Below, one piece after another: positions 42,755 to 52,608 of a DNA stretch of 64,000 nucleotides. Every line of letters starts with the position of its first letter. Within the stretch, counting starts at the first letter, position 1. The notes below the pieces were generated by a model. It searched no databases. It saw only the letters and a list, made by a program, of their open reading frames with translations, and was not told where the DNA came from. A program made the translations under genes and the position numbers. Source of the DNA: Hyphomicrobiaceae bacterium (GTDB taxonomy: Bacteria > Pseudomonadota > Alphaproteobacteria > Rhizobiales > Hyphomicrobiaceae); NCBI GenBank assembly GCA_030655135.1, contig JAURWC010000020.1:62001-126000 (forward strand), read 5' to 3'.

Positions 42755-43575
42755 CACAGGTCTCCGAGGCCAATCGTCTGTCTGAACAGCCGGTCGGCCG
42801 CGTCACGGCCGTCATGGGGAACAGTGTCCGGCAGTGTGTGGTTCTCCGGCGCGTAGTGCGTGATTGCCGCCGATGCCCACTCGTCGATCGCAGCAATGCG
42901 ATCTCCCAGCCCGAGTTCGGGCGTTTGACGCTTCGTTGCCAGCAAGTCTTCGATGGCGCGCGCCAAGGGGGGCGGCAGCGGCACGGCCGCAAGCAGATGG
43001 CCGATATCCATCGGCGGGGCCCGGCTGTGCTCGATCACGCTCAGCATGGAGAGCAGCGGGCGCACGACGTAAAAATATTTCTTCAGCTTGACCTGATCGC
43101 GTCCGTCGATCTCTCTGGCCCACTGGCCACGCGCGATCGACCAGTAATGAGCCGCGAGCGCACGCGGGCTGGCGTGAGCCTCGAAGACTTGCTGTGCCGC
43201 CGCGCGGAAGACGCCATCGTCGGCGTAGACGATCGGAGAGACGAACCACTCGTAAAGGGCCGGATTGGACTTTAGCAACAGCCGCATCGCCTTGCGCACA
43301 TCCCAGCCGGCGAGATCGAGCAGGTGTGCATCGAGCGGGCGTTCGAGCACGTCCCGCTTGTCTGTGAGGCTGAGGTACCAGGCGGGTTCGTGCGCGTAGA
43401 TGAAGCGCACGTCGAAGTCGCTATCCGGTGAGCCGAAGCCCCAGGCGCGACTGCCCGACTCGGCGGCATAGAGAATGCGGACGTGATGCTCGCGCGCCAC
43501 CTTATCGAGCGCGCGCGCAACGTGCTGGCGCACATCCGGGGGGATGGCGTCGCCGCTGTTTTGCGGAGTGATCAA
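42754..43575 (-). CDS. RlaP/YcgL-type nucleotidyltransferase
   Basis: 273 aa. The catalytic motif GSRAWGFGSPDSDFDVRF is the polymerase-beta-like nucleotidyltransferase signature (GS...DxD), about residues 41-58, followed by a helical domain with EWFVSPIVY and KLKKYFYVVRPLL. The start appears to be a TTG at 43575 overlapping the TGA of the SH3 gene. It is one of three overlapping minus-strand genes (43868 to 41945). Substrate unknown; some relatives have been linked to RNA-ligase-related repair. Confidence 0.83.
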   Translation of the reverse strand: MITPQNSGDAIPPDVRQHVARALDKVAREHHVRILYAAESGSRAWGFGSPDSDFDVRFIYAHEPAWYLSLTDKRDVLERPLDAHLLDLAGWDVRKAMRLLLKSNPALYEWFVSPIVYADDGVFRAAAQQVFEAHASPRALAAHYWSIARGQWAREIDGRDQVKLKKYFYVVRPLLSMLSVIEHSRAPPMDIGHLLAAVPLPPPLARAIEDLLATKRQTPELGLGDRIAAIDEWASAAITHYAPENHTLPDTVPHDGRDAADRLFRQTIGLGDL

Positions 43576-43868
43576 GGGCAGGTGATCTTTTCCATGAATG
43601 CCTTATCGACGTAGCCGTCGACAGAGCCGGCCCGGATCGCGCACCAGTATCCGCGCAGCGTGCACAGCATCTTGCGCTTGATCAGGATGTCGCCCTTCAG
43701 CGCCGTGCCGACGACCTTCGCGTCCGAATAGGGCCGCGCGCGGATGTTGACTTCGCTAGCCGTTACCAGGAAGCAGCCGAAGCCTTTACCGGCCGCTTGC
43801 GCCGGCGCGATCGTGGCGGCGAGCGATGCGGCGGCCGCCAGCCCAAAAACCATTGCTCTGAAAGTCAT
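43572..43868 (-). CDS. Exported bacterial SH3-domain protein
   Basis: 98 aa. Signal peptide (FGLAAAASLAATIAPAQA), then one SH3b domain: VTASEVNIRARPYSDAKVVG ... GYWCAIRAGSVDGYVDKAF. It likely binds the cell wall or a periplasmic partner. Overlaps the nucleotidyltransferase start by 4 bases. Confidence 0.83.
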   Translation of the reverse strand: MTFRAMVFGLAAAASLAATIAPAQAAGKGFGCFLVTASEVNIRARPYSDAKVVGTALKGDILIKRKMLCTLRGYWCAIRAGSVDGYVDKAFMEKITCP

Positions 43869-43886
43869 GTGTGATTCAATCCCCGT

Positions 43887-45083
43887 TCAGGCCGCGCGTT
43901 CGATCGCAACGGCGGTTGCCTCGCCGCCGCCGATGCACAGCGCGGCGACGCCCCGGTGGACGTCGTATTTCTCCATTGCGGCTAAAAGTGTGACGAGGAT
44001 GCGCGCGCCCGAGGCGCCGACCGGATGGCCCAGCGCGCAGGCGCCGCCGTGAACGTTGACCTTCTCGTGCGGCAGGTTCAGGTCGCGCATGGCGGCCAGG
44101 GCGACGACGGCGAAGGCTTCGTTGATTTCGAACAGGCCGACGTCCCCGGCCGTCCAGCCTGCGGCGGCGAGCACCTTCTCGATGGCGCCGATGGGGGCCA
44201 GCGTGAAGCCCGCCGGCTCGCGCGCGTGGGTGGCCGTGGCGATGATCTGCGCGCGCGGCTGCAACTTGCGCCGCCTGGCTTCGGACGCGCGCATTAGCAC
44301 GAGCGCGGCGGCGCCGTCGGAAATCGAACTGGAGTTGGCCGGCGTCACCGTGCCGTCCTTGCGGAAGGCGGGCTTCAGCGTGGGGATCTTCGCGGCATCG
44401 GCCGTTTGCGGCTGCTCGTCCTGCGAGACCTGGATGGTGCCTTTGCGCGAGGTGACGTCGACGGCGACAATTTCACCGCTGAAGCTGCCGTCGCTTGCCG
44501 CGCGCTGTGCGCGCTTGAGACTTTCGGTGGCGAACGCGTCCTGCATGGCGCGTGTCATCTGGTAGGCTTCGGCGGTGTCCTCCGCGAAGCTGCCCATCAG
44601 ACGGCCGGTGCCGAAGCTGTCCTCCAGCCCGTCTAGAAACATGTGGTCCTTGACCTCGGCGTGACCGATGCGGGCGCCACGACGCATCTTTGGCAGGATG
44701 TATGGTGCGTTCGTCATGCTTTCCATGCCGCCAGCGACGATGACGTCTCGCGGGCGGGCCGCGAGTGCGTCGGCGGCGATCATGACCGCCTTCATGCCGG
44801 AGCCGCACATTTTGTTGACGGTGGTGGCCGGCACGCTGTCGGGCAGACCGGCCTGCAACGCAGCCTGGCGTGCGGGCGCCTGGCCGATGCCGGCCGGCAG
44901 GACGCAGCCCATGACGACGTCGGCGATTTGGTCCGCCGGAACGCCGCTACGCCGCAGGGCCTCGCCGATAGCGCGGCCCCCGAGGTCCGGCGCCGTCACA
45001 TCGGCGAAGACGCCCTGGAACGAGCCCATGGGCGTGCGCGCGCCAGAGATGATGACGATGGGGTCGGATTGAGGTTTGGCCAT
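43887..45083 (-). CDS. Acetyl-CoA acetyltransferase (thiolase)
   Basis: 398 aa from ATG at 45083; the longer open frame upstream has no thiolase character. Cytoplasmic enzyme that joins two acetyl-CoA into acetoacetyl-CoA or does the reverse. Catalytic residues: Cys in VNKMCGSGMKA, His in ALGHPVGASG and Cys in ALCIGGGEA; also NEAFAVVAL. In methylotrophs such thiolases feed the ethylmalonyl-CoA or polyhydroxybutyrate routes, but no phaB or other pathway gene is adjacent, so the role remains open. Confidence 0.93.
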   Translation of the reverse strand: MAKPQSDPIVIISGARTPMGSFQGVFADVTAPDLGGRAIGEALRRSGVPADQIADVVMGCVLPAGIGQAPARQAALQAGLPDSVPATTVNKMCGSGMKAVMIAADALAARPRDVIVAGGMESMTNAPYILPKMRRGARIGHAEVKDHMFLDGLEDSFGTGRLMGSFAEDTAEAYQMTRAMQDAFATESLKRAQRAASDGSFSGEIVAVDVTSRKGTIQVSQDEQPQTADAAKIPTLKPAFRKDGTVTPANSSSISDGAAALVLMRASEARRRKLQPRAQIIATATHAREPAGFTLAPIGAIEKVLAAAGWTAGDVGLFEINEAFAVVALAAMRDLNLPHEKVNVHGGACALGHPVGASGARILVTLLAAMEKYDVHRGVAALCIGGGEATAVAIERAA

Positions 45084-45246
45084 TGGCTGCTCCGCTGGTG
45101 CCGGTGGCAGCAGCATAGCGCGCAGCCGGACCGGGTGTCCGCGATCATCGACGTAGGGCGGCGTGCCTCTTGGCCGAGCCCACTTTGCCGCCGGTATGGG
45201 ATCGCGCACGGCGCGGCGCACGCGGCCATTACAGAGTGACGCAGTG

Positions 45247-46800
45247 CTAATTTGAAACGAACGGGGCAGAAATACTCGTGGCGATCCCTGCGAATGCAGC
45301 CTTGAGGGCAGCACCGTCGTCCGCCAGAAACGCTTTGTCCGGTGAGGAGGCGCATTGGGTCAAAACCGTCTTTGCAGCTGCTTCGGTCAAAGCAAGACCG
45401 ACTGCGTAGACCACGATGCCGGAGGTTTCAGCAAATGCGCACGTCGCCAACAGACGGTCGTTGATGGCTGGAATGCCAATGTTGGAGGGGTAATTTTTGT
45501 TGGGCCACGGAATCCGGTTGTCGGCCTTGTACCCGTAAGCCGAATAGTTCGATCCGTTCATGTTGTTCGTGGCCTGCTGCCAGTTTCCACCGTCAGTCAT
45601 GATGACGAGGACGCGCAGCCCGCCATTTGCGATATCAGTACTCGTCATGCCGTCGGCAAACGGCGCTTTACTCGACAGCACACGCAACCCCCAAGCTGCC
45701 CCTTCGGCGCTATTCGTGCCACCCTCGACTTTCATCGCGGCAATGGCCGCCTTAATGGTCGCGACGTTGTCGGTCAGACGCGTAATTGGCTGGATTACGC
45801 AGCCTTGGTTGGGCCCGCTAGCAAGCCCTGCCGACACCCATGTGTCGACGGACTTCACCGTGTTGCCGTAATACTTGCACGTGCTGTCTTGCTTGTCGGT
45901 CTCTGCGGCCGGCGCGGTTTTGCAGTTCCCAGTATCGTCGAGATAGGGATTTCCGTAGTGGCCCGGGGATGTGCCAGTGTTTTTGATGTCGGCTACCGGC
46001 GCCGGTCCGGGGTCGTCAGGCACGAAAAGCGGGACAAAAAGCGTATCTCCGGACAGGGGCGGCTCGTCGGTAGAATCCAATCCCGGCTTGCGCGCTTCGA
46101 CACAACCTGCCCAGGGCTGATTTAAGGCCGCGAACAGGTCGAACCGCCGCGTGCTACTCATCGTGCCATTCGCAAGTTGCGTAGCTTTGAGGTGCGGAGA
46201 GGGGGCGGCATCGTTGAGCCAGGAAGCGGATTTGTACTGCGTACCAACGTTCACGTAGGCCCCGAATGGGACCAGGGCAAACTTCGAATCCTTGTTCGTG
46301 GCTCTCACTTCCGTGACGAGCGTCGTTGCGGCACTGACCAAATCCGGCATGCGCGTACCGGTCATGGAACCAGAGTTGTCGAGCGCCATGGCTACATGAA
46401 CCTTTTGCACGCGACGGCTGACCTCGGCGTCGGCCGTTACGTCCATGTGATCATGGCCGAAGATCCGCATCATCGTCGTAGGCATCCGGTACTTCGTCTT
46501 GAGCCGTGTTTTGAACACAGGCGGAAGAGTGCTCTGCTCGAGGCTGACGATGTCCAAGGGGAAGCGTGAATTTATCCGCAACACACGGTTGACGAATGCC
46601 GTCGAGTCATCGTTGGCGGTGCTCACAGCATAGGCTAAAGCTGCCGTGTCAGTGGCCATCTGGATTTCCTGCTTTGCCCACACGCCGCGCGCGTAGTCGA
46701 TGCTGACGCCGGCAACCAAGATGAGCAGGGAAATCAGAAAGGCCGAGGTGATCGCGATGTTGCCGCGCTCGTCGCACAGAAAAATTCTGAATTTGGGCAT
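45247..46800 (-). CDS. TadG-like protein with vWA domain
   Basis: 517 aa from ATG at 46800. The N-terminus is a TadE/G-type prepilin-like segment, DERGNIAITSAFLISLLILV, with one TM, followed by a von Willebrand A domain with MIDAS motif ALDNSGSMTGTRMP and a long insert rich in Pro, Thr and Cys. TadG proteins belong to the Flp/tight-adherence pilus system, but no tad genes are beside it, so this is a lone copy; it could also be a surface stress or adhesion protein. Confidence 0.83.
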   Translation of the reverse strand: MPKFRIFLCDERGNIAITSAFLISLLILVAGVSIDYARGVWAKQEIQMATDTAALAYAVSTANDDSTAFVNRVLRINSRFPLDIVSLEQSTLPPVFKTRLKTKYRMPTTMMRIFGHDHMDVTADAEVSRRVQKVHVAMALDNSGSMTGTRMPDLVSAATTLVTEVRATNKDSKFALVPFGAYVNVGTQYKSASWLNDAAPSPHLKATQLANGTMSSTRRFDLFAALNQPWAGCVEARKPGLDSTDEPPLSGDTLFVPLFVPDDPGPAPVADIKNTGTSPGHYGNPYLDDTGNCKTAPAAETDKQDSTCKYYGNTVKSVDTWVSAGLASGPNQGCVIQPITRLTDNVATIKAAIAAMKVEGGTNSAEGAAWGLRVLSSKAPFADGMTSTDIANGGLRVLVIMTDGGNWQQATNNMNGSNYSAYGYKADNRIPWPNKNYPSNIGIPAINDRLLATCAFAETSGIVVYAVGLALTEAAAKTVLTQCASSPDKAFLADDGAALKAAFAGIATSISAPFVSN

Positions 46801-47021
46801 ATATAACTTCTGCTGACGTTCCGCCAGCAACATACGTAGTCAGATTGTTTTAATAAATATTTAGAGCCTGGGGCGGGGGGCGGTTCTAGCGTCGCAAACA
46901 TCGCGCTCCGACTCCCCCGCCCGTCCATTTTCGCGCGACAGGGAGGCCTGCAAATGCAGCAGGTCACTGTGACAGCGCGACTGCTTTGGCTTGCAGCCGT
47001 CGGCCTGCACGAGACCAATTG

Positions 47022-47549
47022 TTAGTCGGGCGCCCGGCCGAACGACGCGTGACGGACCTTGTCGCCCGCCTTCAGCCCCAGCCGTTCCGCGGCGCCGCCG
47101 GCGAGTTCCAGGACGGCAGCCACCTCTCCTTGAGAGCTGACGATCTTTTCCGACAATGGCTCAGTGCGCTCGGCAATGCGGTGCACGGTGCCGTCGGCGC
47201 GGATGAAAACCATGTCGAGCGGAATGTATGTGTTGCGCATCCACATGGAGACCTCGCGCGGCTTGTCATGCGGGAACAGCATGCCGTGGTCGTCAGCTAG
47301 GGTGGAGCGAAACATCAGGCCCTTGGCCTGCTGGTCGATCGTGCGCGCAACCTCGACATTAAGAGTGCGCACGCCGGCCGAGGTGACGAGTTCCAACTTC
47401 TCCATGGGCAACGTGGTCCCTGCCTCGCCCTGATCGCCCGCGGTACCGGGGGCACCACTGGTCTGACCCTGCCAGGAGAAGGCGTACAGCGCGAAAAGCA
47501 ATAGGGCCACCAATCCGGCGGCCCCTGCTAGAACTCGTGAAACTTGCAT
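47022..47549 (-). CDS. DUF192 family exported protein
   Basis: 175 aa from ATG at 47549. N-terminal TM/signal (AGAAGLVALLLFALYAF), then a DUF192 domain: VARTIDQQAKGLMFRSTLADDHGMLF, MWMRNTYIPLDMVFI and VLELAGGAAERLGLKAGDKV. Widespread small exported family with no assigned function. It lies 15 bases after the cold-shock gene, likely cotranscribed. Confidence 0.88.
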   Translation of the reverse strand: MQVSRVLAGAAGLVALLLFALYAFSWQGQTSGAPGTAGDQGEAGTTLPMEKLELVTSAGVRTLNVEVARTIDQQAKGLMFRSTLADDHGMLFPHDKPREVSMWMRNTYIPLDMVFIRADGTVHRIAERTEPLSEKIVSSQGEVAAVLELAGGAAERLGLKAGDKVRHASFGRAPD

Positions 47550-47564
47550 CAACCCGTCACCAAA

Positions 47565-48164
47565 TCAGTGCGCGGGCGGCAGACCGGGATTGCCATCCGG
47601 CCGCAATTCAGCGGCCATGCAGCCCTTGGAGCCGTAGCCCCAGCGGACTTGTACAATCTGGCCCGGCCGCAGTTCGGTGAACCCGAAGCGCCGCAGCGTT
47701 TCCATATGGACGAACACATCAGGCGTTCCGTCGCCCCGCGTCAAGAAGCCAAAGCCACGGACACGGTTGAACCACTTGCAGACCGCGCGTTCCCACTGGC
47801 TTTCAGGCGTAACCTGAACGTGAGTGCGCTGCGGCAGCAGGGCCGGGTGGATCGCTGTCGACTCATCCATCGACAAGATGCGGAATGCTTGCATGCCCTT
47901 AGGCCGCTGCAGAACCTGACAGTGCAGGCGCGCGCCTTCGTATGCGGTCTGGAAACCGCCAGCGCGCAGGCACGTCACGTGCAGCAGTACGTCCGGCAGG
48001 CCATTGTCCGGCACAATAAAGCCGTAGCCCTTCGACACGTCGAACCATTTAATGAAACCAGCGATCTCAATAACTTCGAGACCAGCTTCCTGCAACTTCT
48101 GCAGATCACTCTCGATGGCCAAATCATAGCCCGGATACTCCGGAGATAACTTGGAGTCCCCCAT
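47565..48164 (-). CDS. Double cold-shock-domain protein
   Basis: 199 aa. Two cold-shock folds with the RNP motifs: domain 1 about residues 35-100 (KWFDVSKGYGFIVPD, DVLLHVT) and domain 2 about 130-190 (KWFNRVRGFGFLTRG, DVFVHME). Binds single-stranded RNA or DNA. Two-domain forms of this length are characteristic of Alphaproteobacteria. Cytoplasmic. Confidence 0.92.
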   Translation of the reverse strand: MGDSKLSPEYPGYDLAIESDLQKLQEAGLEVIEIAGFIKWFDVSKGYGFIVPDNGLPDVLLHVTCLRAGGFQTAYEGARLHCQVLQRPKGMQAFRILSMDESTAIHPALLPQRTHVQVTPESQWERAVCKWFNRVRGFGFLTRGDGTPDVFVHMETLRRFGFTELRPGQIVQVRWGYGSKGCMAAELRPDGNPGLPPAH

Positions 48165-48726
48165 CTTCTACACCCCGCTATACTGTTCTTATAACCTAGT
48201 ATTTACTTACCGGCTGCTTGGCCGCCTGATCTTGAGTGCCCTCTCGAAGATCGTTTGAACCTCTGCAACGCGACCGAGAATATCATTGGGCTGTTGGGCT
48301 GCCAGCGACAAATTTCTAAGATCGCGGCCCAGACGCATCGAAACCCTAAGATACCCACATGAGTTGAAGTCGGTTAACGCTTGAAATCTATTGGTGTTCC
48401 TAGCCCTTTCCGTTCAGAGAACCCACTGCACAGATGTCTGTGTAATCTCGTGACCTTCCACGATTTCCACACGATTACTGCGCGGCCCTAACACGTTGCT
48501 TGGATCAACGATTCGCGGCGTGTTTTGGGCGCAAACACGGATGCCGGGCGATCGCGGCAGGATCGCGGTTGCCGTGGCATCCGAGGCAGGTTATCCCCAG
48601 GCGGCGGAGCATTCGGGTTACACTGCACGGCCACACACGAGCCTGAACTTTGCTTCTCCCATAAGTTTCAGCGAGTTGGTTCGCCGGCTCACCGCGCGAC
48701 TCACGGTATCAGGCAAGGAAAAATGC
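48165..48726. other. Gene-poor interval with one doubtful small ORF
   Basis: 562 bases between the divergent cold-shock and glyoxalase genes. The segment near 48165-48210 is AT-rich and probably the cold-shock promoter with its 5' leader. A minus-strand 43-codon frame (48338 to 48207, MRLGRDLRNLSLAAQQPNDI and on) has a helical look but no clear ribosome site. Nothing else was recognised. Confidence 0.4.
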
Positions 48727-49167
48727 ATGCGTTATCTGCATACGATGGTGCGCGTCAGCAACATGGACGCGAGTCTGGAGTTCTACTGCCGCAAGCTGGG
48801 CATGGTGGAGACGAGGCGCGTCGATAATCCGGCGGGCCGCTTCACGCTCGTGTTTCTGGCTGCGGGTGGAGATGAGGCCGTGGCCCGCGGCGCCAAGGCA
48901 CCCCTGCTTGAGCTCACCTACAATTGGGATCCGGAGGACTATGGCTCTGGCCGCAACTTCGGACACTTGGCGTTCGAGGTCGATGACATCTATGCCACTT
49001 GTGCGCACTTGGCGGCCGAAGGGGTCGTCATCAACCGGCCACCGCGGGACGGGCGGATGGCGTTCGTGCGATCACCCGACAACATCTCGATCGAACTTCT
49101 GCAGAAGGGTGTCTCTTTGCCTAAGCAAGAGCCGTGGGCCTCGATGGCCAATACAGGTGTCTGGTGA
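48727..49167 (+). CDS. gloA: Lactoylglutathione lyase (glyoxalase I)
   Basis: 146 aa from ATG 48727; the longer frame upstream lacks family character. Converts the glutathione-methylglyoxal hemithioacetal to S-lactoylglutathione. Metal ligands expected from the family are present: His in YLHTMVRV, Glu in LLELTYNWD, His in [10 protein letters not shown] and Glu in SIELLQKG. The stop overlaps the next start (GTGA). Confidence 0.92.
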   Translation: MRYLHTMVRVSNMDASLEFYCRKLGMVETRRVDNPAGRFTLVFLAAGGDEAVARGAKAPLLELTYNWDPEDYGSGRNFGHLAFEVDDIYATCAHLAAEGVVINRPPRDGRMAFVRSPDNISIELLQKGVSLPKQEPWASMANTGVW

Positions 49168-50408
49168 GCGCCAGGAAGACTGCTGCGATTATCGGCGCGG
49201 GCCCGGCCGGATTGATTGCGGCCGAGCGGCTTGCCCAGGCGGGTGTCGCCGTGACGGTCTACGACCGCATGCCCTCGCCGGCCCGCAAGTTGCTGATGGC
49301 CGGCCGCGGCGGGCTCAACCTCACCCACAGCGAGCCGCTGGACACGTTCTTGGACCGGTACGCGGATGCTGACCAACGCCTGCTGGACACTATTCGTTTG
49401 TTTCCGCCGCATCGGCTGGTGGCCTGGGCACAGGCCTTGGGCCAGGCGACCTTCGTCGGCACGAGCGGCCGGGTGTTTCCGAAGGCGATGAAGGCCTCTC
49501 CTTTGCTGCGCAGTTGGCTGGCGCGGCTGGCCGGGCTTGGCGTTGCGTTCCGGCTCGGTCATCACTGGCGCGGCTGGACCGGCGACGGCGCGCTGGCGTT
49601 CTCGACAGCGGCAGAAGATGTGAGCGCGCGGCACGACGCGGTGCTGCTTGCCCTCGGTGGCGGCAGTTGGCCGCGTCTGGGATCGGATGGCGGCTGGACC
49701 GATTTGCTCCGCGAGCGAGGCGTCAACGTCTCGCCGCTGCAGCCGTCCAACTGCGCGGTGACGGTCGCCTGGTCACATCATATGGCGCGCCACGAAGGCG
49801 AGCCCCTGAAGCGCGTCGCCCTGAGCCTTAGCGACAAGACTAAACGCGGTGAAGTGATCCTTACCAAAACCGGCCTGGAGGGCGGCGCCGTTTACGCCTT
49901 GGCGCCCGAATTGCGCCGGGCCCTCGCCGAGGGCGCCGCGACGGTTTATCTCGATCTGCGGCCGGACGCGACGGCCGGCGAGCTGGCCGAGCGACTGCGC
50001 GAGCCGCGCGGCAAGCAGTCGATGGCAAACTTCCTGCGCAAATCCATCAGGGTGACGCCGGCGGCCATCACGCTTCTCAATGAAGCCACCAAGGGCAAGC
50101 TGCCCCAGGACGCCCAGGCGCTCGCGGCGTTGACGAAGGCGGTGCCGCTGACCGTGACGGGGTTTGCCGGCATCGAGCGGGCTATTTCAACCGCCGGCGG
50201 GGTGCCACTGAGCGAACTCGACGAACGGTTCATGGTCAAGACGATGCCCGGTGTCTTCGCGGCCGGGGAGATGCTCGATTGGGACGCGCCAACGGGGGGT
50301 TATTTGCTCCAGGCGTGCTTTGCGACTGGTTTTGCCGCAGGGGCCGGAATGGCAGGATATTTGACCCAGGTTACGGCAGGGCAGGAGCAACCGAACCCCG
50401 CCGTCTGA
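49164..50408 (+). CDS. FAD-dependent oxidoreductase (HI0933/BaiN family)
   Basis: 414 aa from GTG 49164, overlapping the gloA TGA. Dinucleotide motif [21 protein letters not shown] at the N-terminus, then [12 protein letters not shown] and the end motif [22 protein letters not shown]. It belongs to the TIGR03862-like flavoprotein group, of unknown substrate. Coupled to gloA by overlap. Confidence 0.85.
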   Translation: MSARKTAAIIGAGPAGLIAAERLAQAGVAVTVYDRMPSPARKLLMAGRGGLNLTHSEPLDTFLDRYADADQRLLDTIRLFPPHRLVAWAQALGQATFVGTSGRVFPKAMKASPLLRSWLARLAGLGVAFRLGHHWRGWTGDGALAFSTAAEDVSARHDAVLLALGGGSWPRLGSDGGWTDLLRERGVNVSPLQPSNCAVTVAWSHHMARHEGEPLKRVALSLSDKTKRGEVILTKTGLEGGAVYALAPELRRALAEGAATVYLDLRPDATAGELAERLREPRGKQSMANFLRKSIRVTPAAITLLNEATKGKLPQDAQALAALTKAVPLTVTGFAGIERAISTAGGVPLSELDERFMVKTMPGVFAAGEMLDWDAPTGGYLLQACFATGFAAGAGMAGYLTQVTAGQEQPNPAV

Positions 50409-50511
50409 CCGCACCGCAATAAAATCTTCCCAGCACGTCAGTTTTGGCATGATTTTCCCACTACGGGGCGAGCCTGAAACGCCATCCTATTCTTATTTGC
50501 GGGACCCCCTT

Positions 50512-50523
50512 CATTCCGGAATG
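50512..50523. promoter_or_regulatory. Palindrome CATTCCGGAATG upstream of cysH
   Basis: Perfect 12-bp palindrome 43 bases before the cysH ATG. A candidate operator for sulfate-assimilation control; no regulator gene is adjacent. Confidence 0.3.
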
Positions 50524-50566
50524 GTTTTTCCCTATTTTCCGGCCACCGATTAGGAGCCAGAGAGCC

Positions 50567-51406
50567 ATGTCACTGCCGGGAACAGTCGACGCCGCTGACC
50601 AGCGGGCGGCAAAGCCAGCCTCTGCGCAAAGCGCAGGGGGGCCGGAGGCTGCGCGCGCGTTGAGCGAGCGCCTCGCCAATCTTACCAGCTTAAAAGATCG
50701 CCTGCGGGCGGTGACCGAGGCCATTCCCGGACGCGTCACGTTTTCGACCAGCCTCGGCATCGAGGATCAGGCAGTGCTGCACGGCATCGCCAAGGCCGCA
50801 CCTGAGATCGACGTGTTCACCCTCGATACCGGCCGGCATTTTCCCGAAACGCTGCAGACGCTGGAAGACAGCGAGAACGTTTACGGCCTCAAGATCCGCG
50901 TGATGTTTCCCGACGCCAAGGAGGTTGAAGACCTCGTGGCGCGGGACGGCATCTTCGGCTTCCGCAACGCCGTCGCCAATCGCAAGGCCTGCTGCGACAT
51001 CCGCAAGGTGCGTCCGCTGAACCGCGCCGTCGCAGGCGCCAAGGGCTGGATCACGGGCTTGCGCCGAGAGCAATCGGTCGGCCGCGCGGAGGTGCCGTTC
51101 GCGTCGTGGGATGTCGAGCACGAGTTGATCAAGATCAACCCGATTGCTGACTGGACGCTGGAACAGCTCGAGTCATTCGTTGCCGACAACGCCATTCCGA
51201 TCAACGAGCTGCACGCCAAGGGCTTCCCGTCGATCGGGTGTCAGCCGTGCACGCGCGCCATACGACCCGGCGAAGACGTCCGCGCCGGACGCTGGTGGTG
51301 GGAAGCGAAAGAGAACGGACAAGAGTGTGGCCTGCACAGCGGGCCCGCCAGCATAAACCCGCAGGCGGCCGCGACGGCTACCGAAACACTGGCCCCGAGG
51401 CAGTAA
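50567..51406 (+). CDS. cysH: Assimilatory APS/PAPS reductase with iron-sulfur cluster
   Basis: 279 aa, ATG with AGGAGCC before it. Reduces adenylyl sulfate to sulfite. The core FSTSLGIEDQAVLHGI, the LDTGRHFPET loop, and two Cys sets RKACCDIRK and GCQPCTR bind a 4Fe-4S cluster, which marks the APS-using type; the catalytic Cys is in QECGLH near the end. Because CysN here lacks an APS kinase domain, direct APS reduction fits the locus. Followed, after a repeat-bearing gap, by cysD and cysN. Confidence 0.93.
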   Translation: MSLPGTVDAADQRAAKPASAQSAGGPEAARALSERLANLTSLKDRLRAVTEAIPGRVTFSTSLGIEDQAVLHGIAKAAPEIDVFTLDTGRHFPETLQTLEDSENVYGLKIRVMFPDAKEVEDLVARDGIFGFRNAVANRKACCDIRKVRPLNRAVAGAKGWITGLRREQSVGRAEVPFASWDVEHELIKINPIADWTLEQLESFVADNAIPINELHAKGFPSIGCQPCTRAIRPGEDVRAGRWWWEAKENGQECGLHSGPASINPQAAATATETLAPRQ

Positions 51407-51471
51407 TGCGCGTCGATGCCGTTCGCGTCCTTGAAAATTTGGTGAGGCCCTCGGCCCTACCCGCAACGTCA

Positions 51472-51607
51472 TGCCCGCGCAGGCGTGCACCCACGACACG
51501 CATCATAACTTCTACGAAAGTTTTACGCCGCGGCCGTCAACCCAGTTCCCCTTTTAGGTCTCAAGCTTTGAGACCTGTCGTGGATCCCCGCCTTCGCGGG
51601 GATGACG
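51472..51607. repeat. Palindromic repeats between cysH and cysD
   Basis: Three elements in the 296-base gap 51407-51702: ATGCCCGCGCAGGCGTGCAC at 51472 (a half copy of a common proteobacterial repeat); AGGTCTCAA/TTGAGACCT arms with a 3-base loop (51556-51576); and GGATCCCCGCCTTCGCGGGG with a 6-bp stem (51583-51601). The last is a widely dispersed type of repeat. They may stop or weaken transcription from cysH. Confidence 0.65.
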
Positions 51608-51702
51608 GGAGGAGAGGGTTGTTGCCCATGGAATGGGTTGGCACTGGGCAACCGACGAAAGCGAGAATGAAGACCAAGTTGCACGACCGGAGCTTTTCTT
51701 AA

Positions 51703-52608
51703 ATGACCGCACCCATATCTCACCTCGATCTGCTCGAGGCGGAAAGCATCCACATCTTCCGCGAGGCGGCGGCCCAGTTCCGGCGGCCGGTTCTGTTGTA
51801 CTCGATCGGCAAGGACTCGACCGTCCTGCTGCATCTGGCGCGCAAGGCGTTCTATCCCGCCAAGCTTCCGTTCCCGCTGATGCACATCGACACGACGTGG
51901 AAATTCCGCGAGATGATCGCCTTCCGCGACCAGACCGTGAAGAACTTCGGTCTCGACCTCATCGTGCACACGAACGAAGACGGGCGCGAACGCGGCATCA
52001 ACCCGATCGACTACGCGCCGTCCATTTATACGGACGTGATGAAGACGGTGGCGCTGAAGCAGGGCCTCGACAAATATCAGTTCGATGCCGGCTTCGGCGG
52101 CGCGCGCCGCGACGAGGAAGCCTCGCGCGCCAAGGAGCGCGTATTTTCGTTCCGCGCCGAAGGCCATCGCTGGGATCCGCGCAAGCAGCGGCCGGAGATG
52201 TGGCACCTGCTCAACGGCCGCCTGGGGTCAGGCGAGACGGTGCGCGTGTTCCCGTTGTCGAACTGGACCGAGAAAGATGTCTGGCGCTACATCCTGCGCG
52301 AAAAGCTCGACGTCGTGCCGCTCTACATCGCCAAGGAGCGCCCGACCGTCGTTCGCAACGGCCAGATCATCATGCTCGACGACGAGCGCTTCCCGCTGAA
52401 GCCCGGTGAGAAGCCGCAGATGCGTAAGATACGCTTCCGGACGCTTGGCTGTTATCCGCTGACGGCGGCCATCGAATCCGATGCCGACACGCTGGAGAGC
52501 GCGGTCGCCGAGACGTTGTCGTCCACCACGTCCGAGCGCGAGGGGCGCCTGATCGACCACGATCAGGCCGGCGCGATGGAGAAGAAGAAGCAAGAGGGAT
52601 ACTTCTGA
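51703..52608 (+). CDS. cysD: Sulfate adenylyltransferase small subunit
   Basis: 301 aa. ATP sulfurylase subunit that adenylates sulfate to APS. PP-loop motif [19 protein letters not shown] near residues 30-48, the [12 protein letters not shown] segment, [20 protein letters not shown], and the typical end EKKKQEGYF. Its stop overlaps the cysN start by one base, so the two subunits are made together. Confidence 0.96.
   Translation: MTAPISHLDLLEAESIHIFREAAAQFRRPVLLYSIGKDSTVLLHLARKAFYPAKLPFPLMHIDTTWKFREMIAFRDQTVKNFGLDLIVHTNEDGRERGINPIDYAPSIYTDVMKTVALKQGLDKYQFDAGFGGARRDEEASRAKERVFSFRAEGHRWDPRKQRPEMWHLLNGRLGSGETVRVFPLSNWTEKDVWRYILREKLDVVPLYIAKERPTVVRNGQIIMLDDERFPLKPGEKPQMRKIRFRTLGCYPLTAAIESDADTLESAVAETLSSTTSEREGRLIDHDQAGAMEKKKQEGYF

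Noticed and set aside
45084-45314. Longer N-terminus for the thiolase
   Set aside because: The extra 77 residues have no thiolase character; MAKPQSDPIVIISGARTP is the standard start.
45247-46800. Part of a tad pilus locus
   Set aside because: No cpaA-F, tadB/C or flp gene lies within 10 kb on either side.
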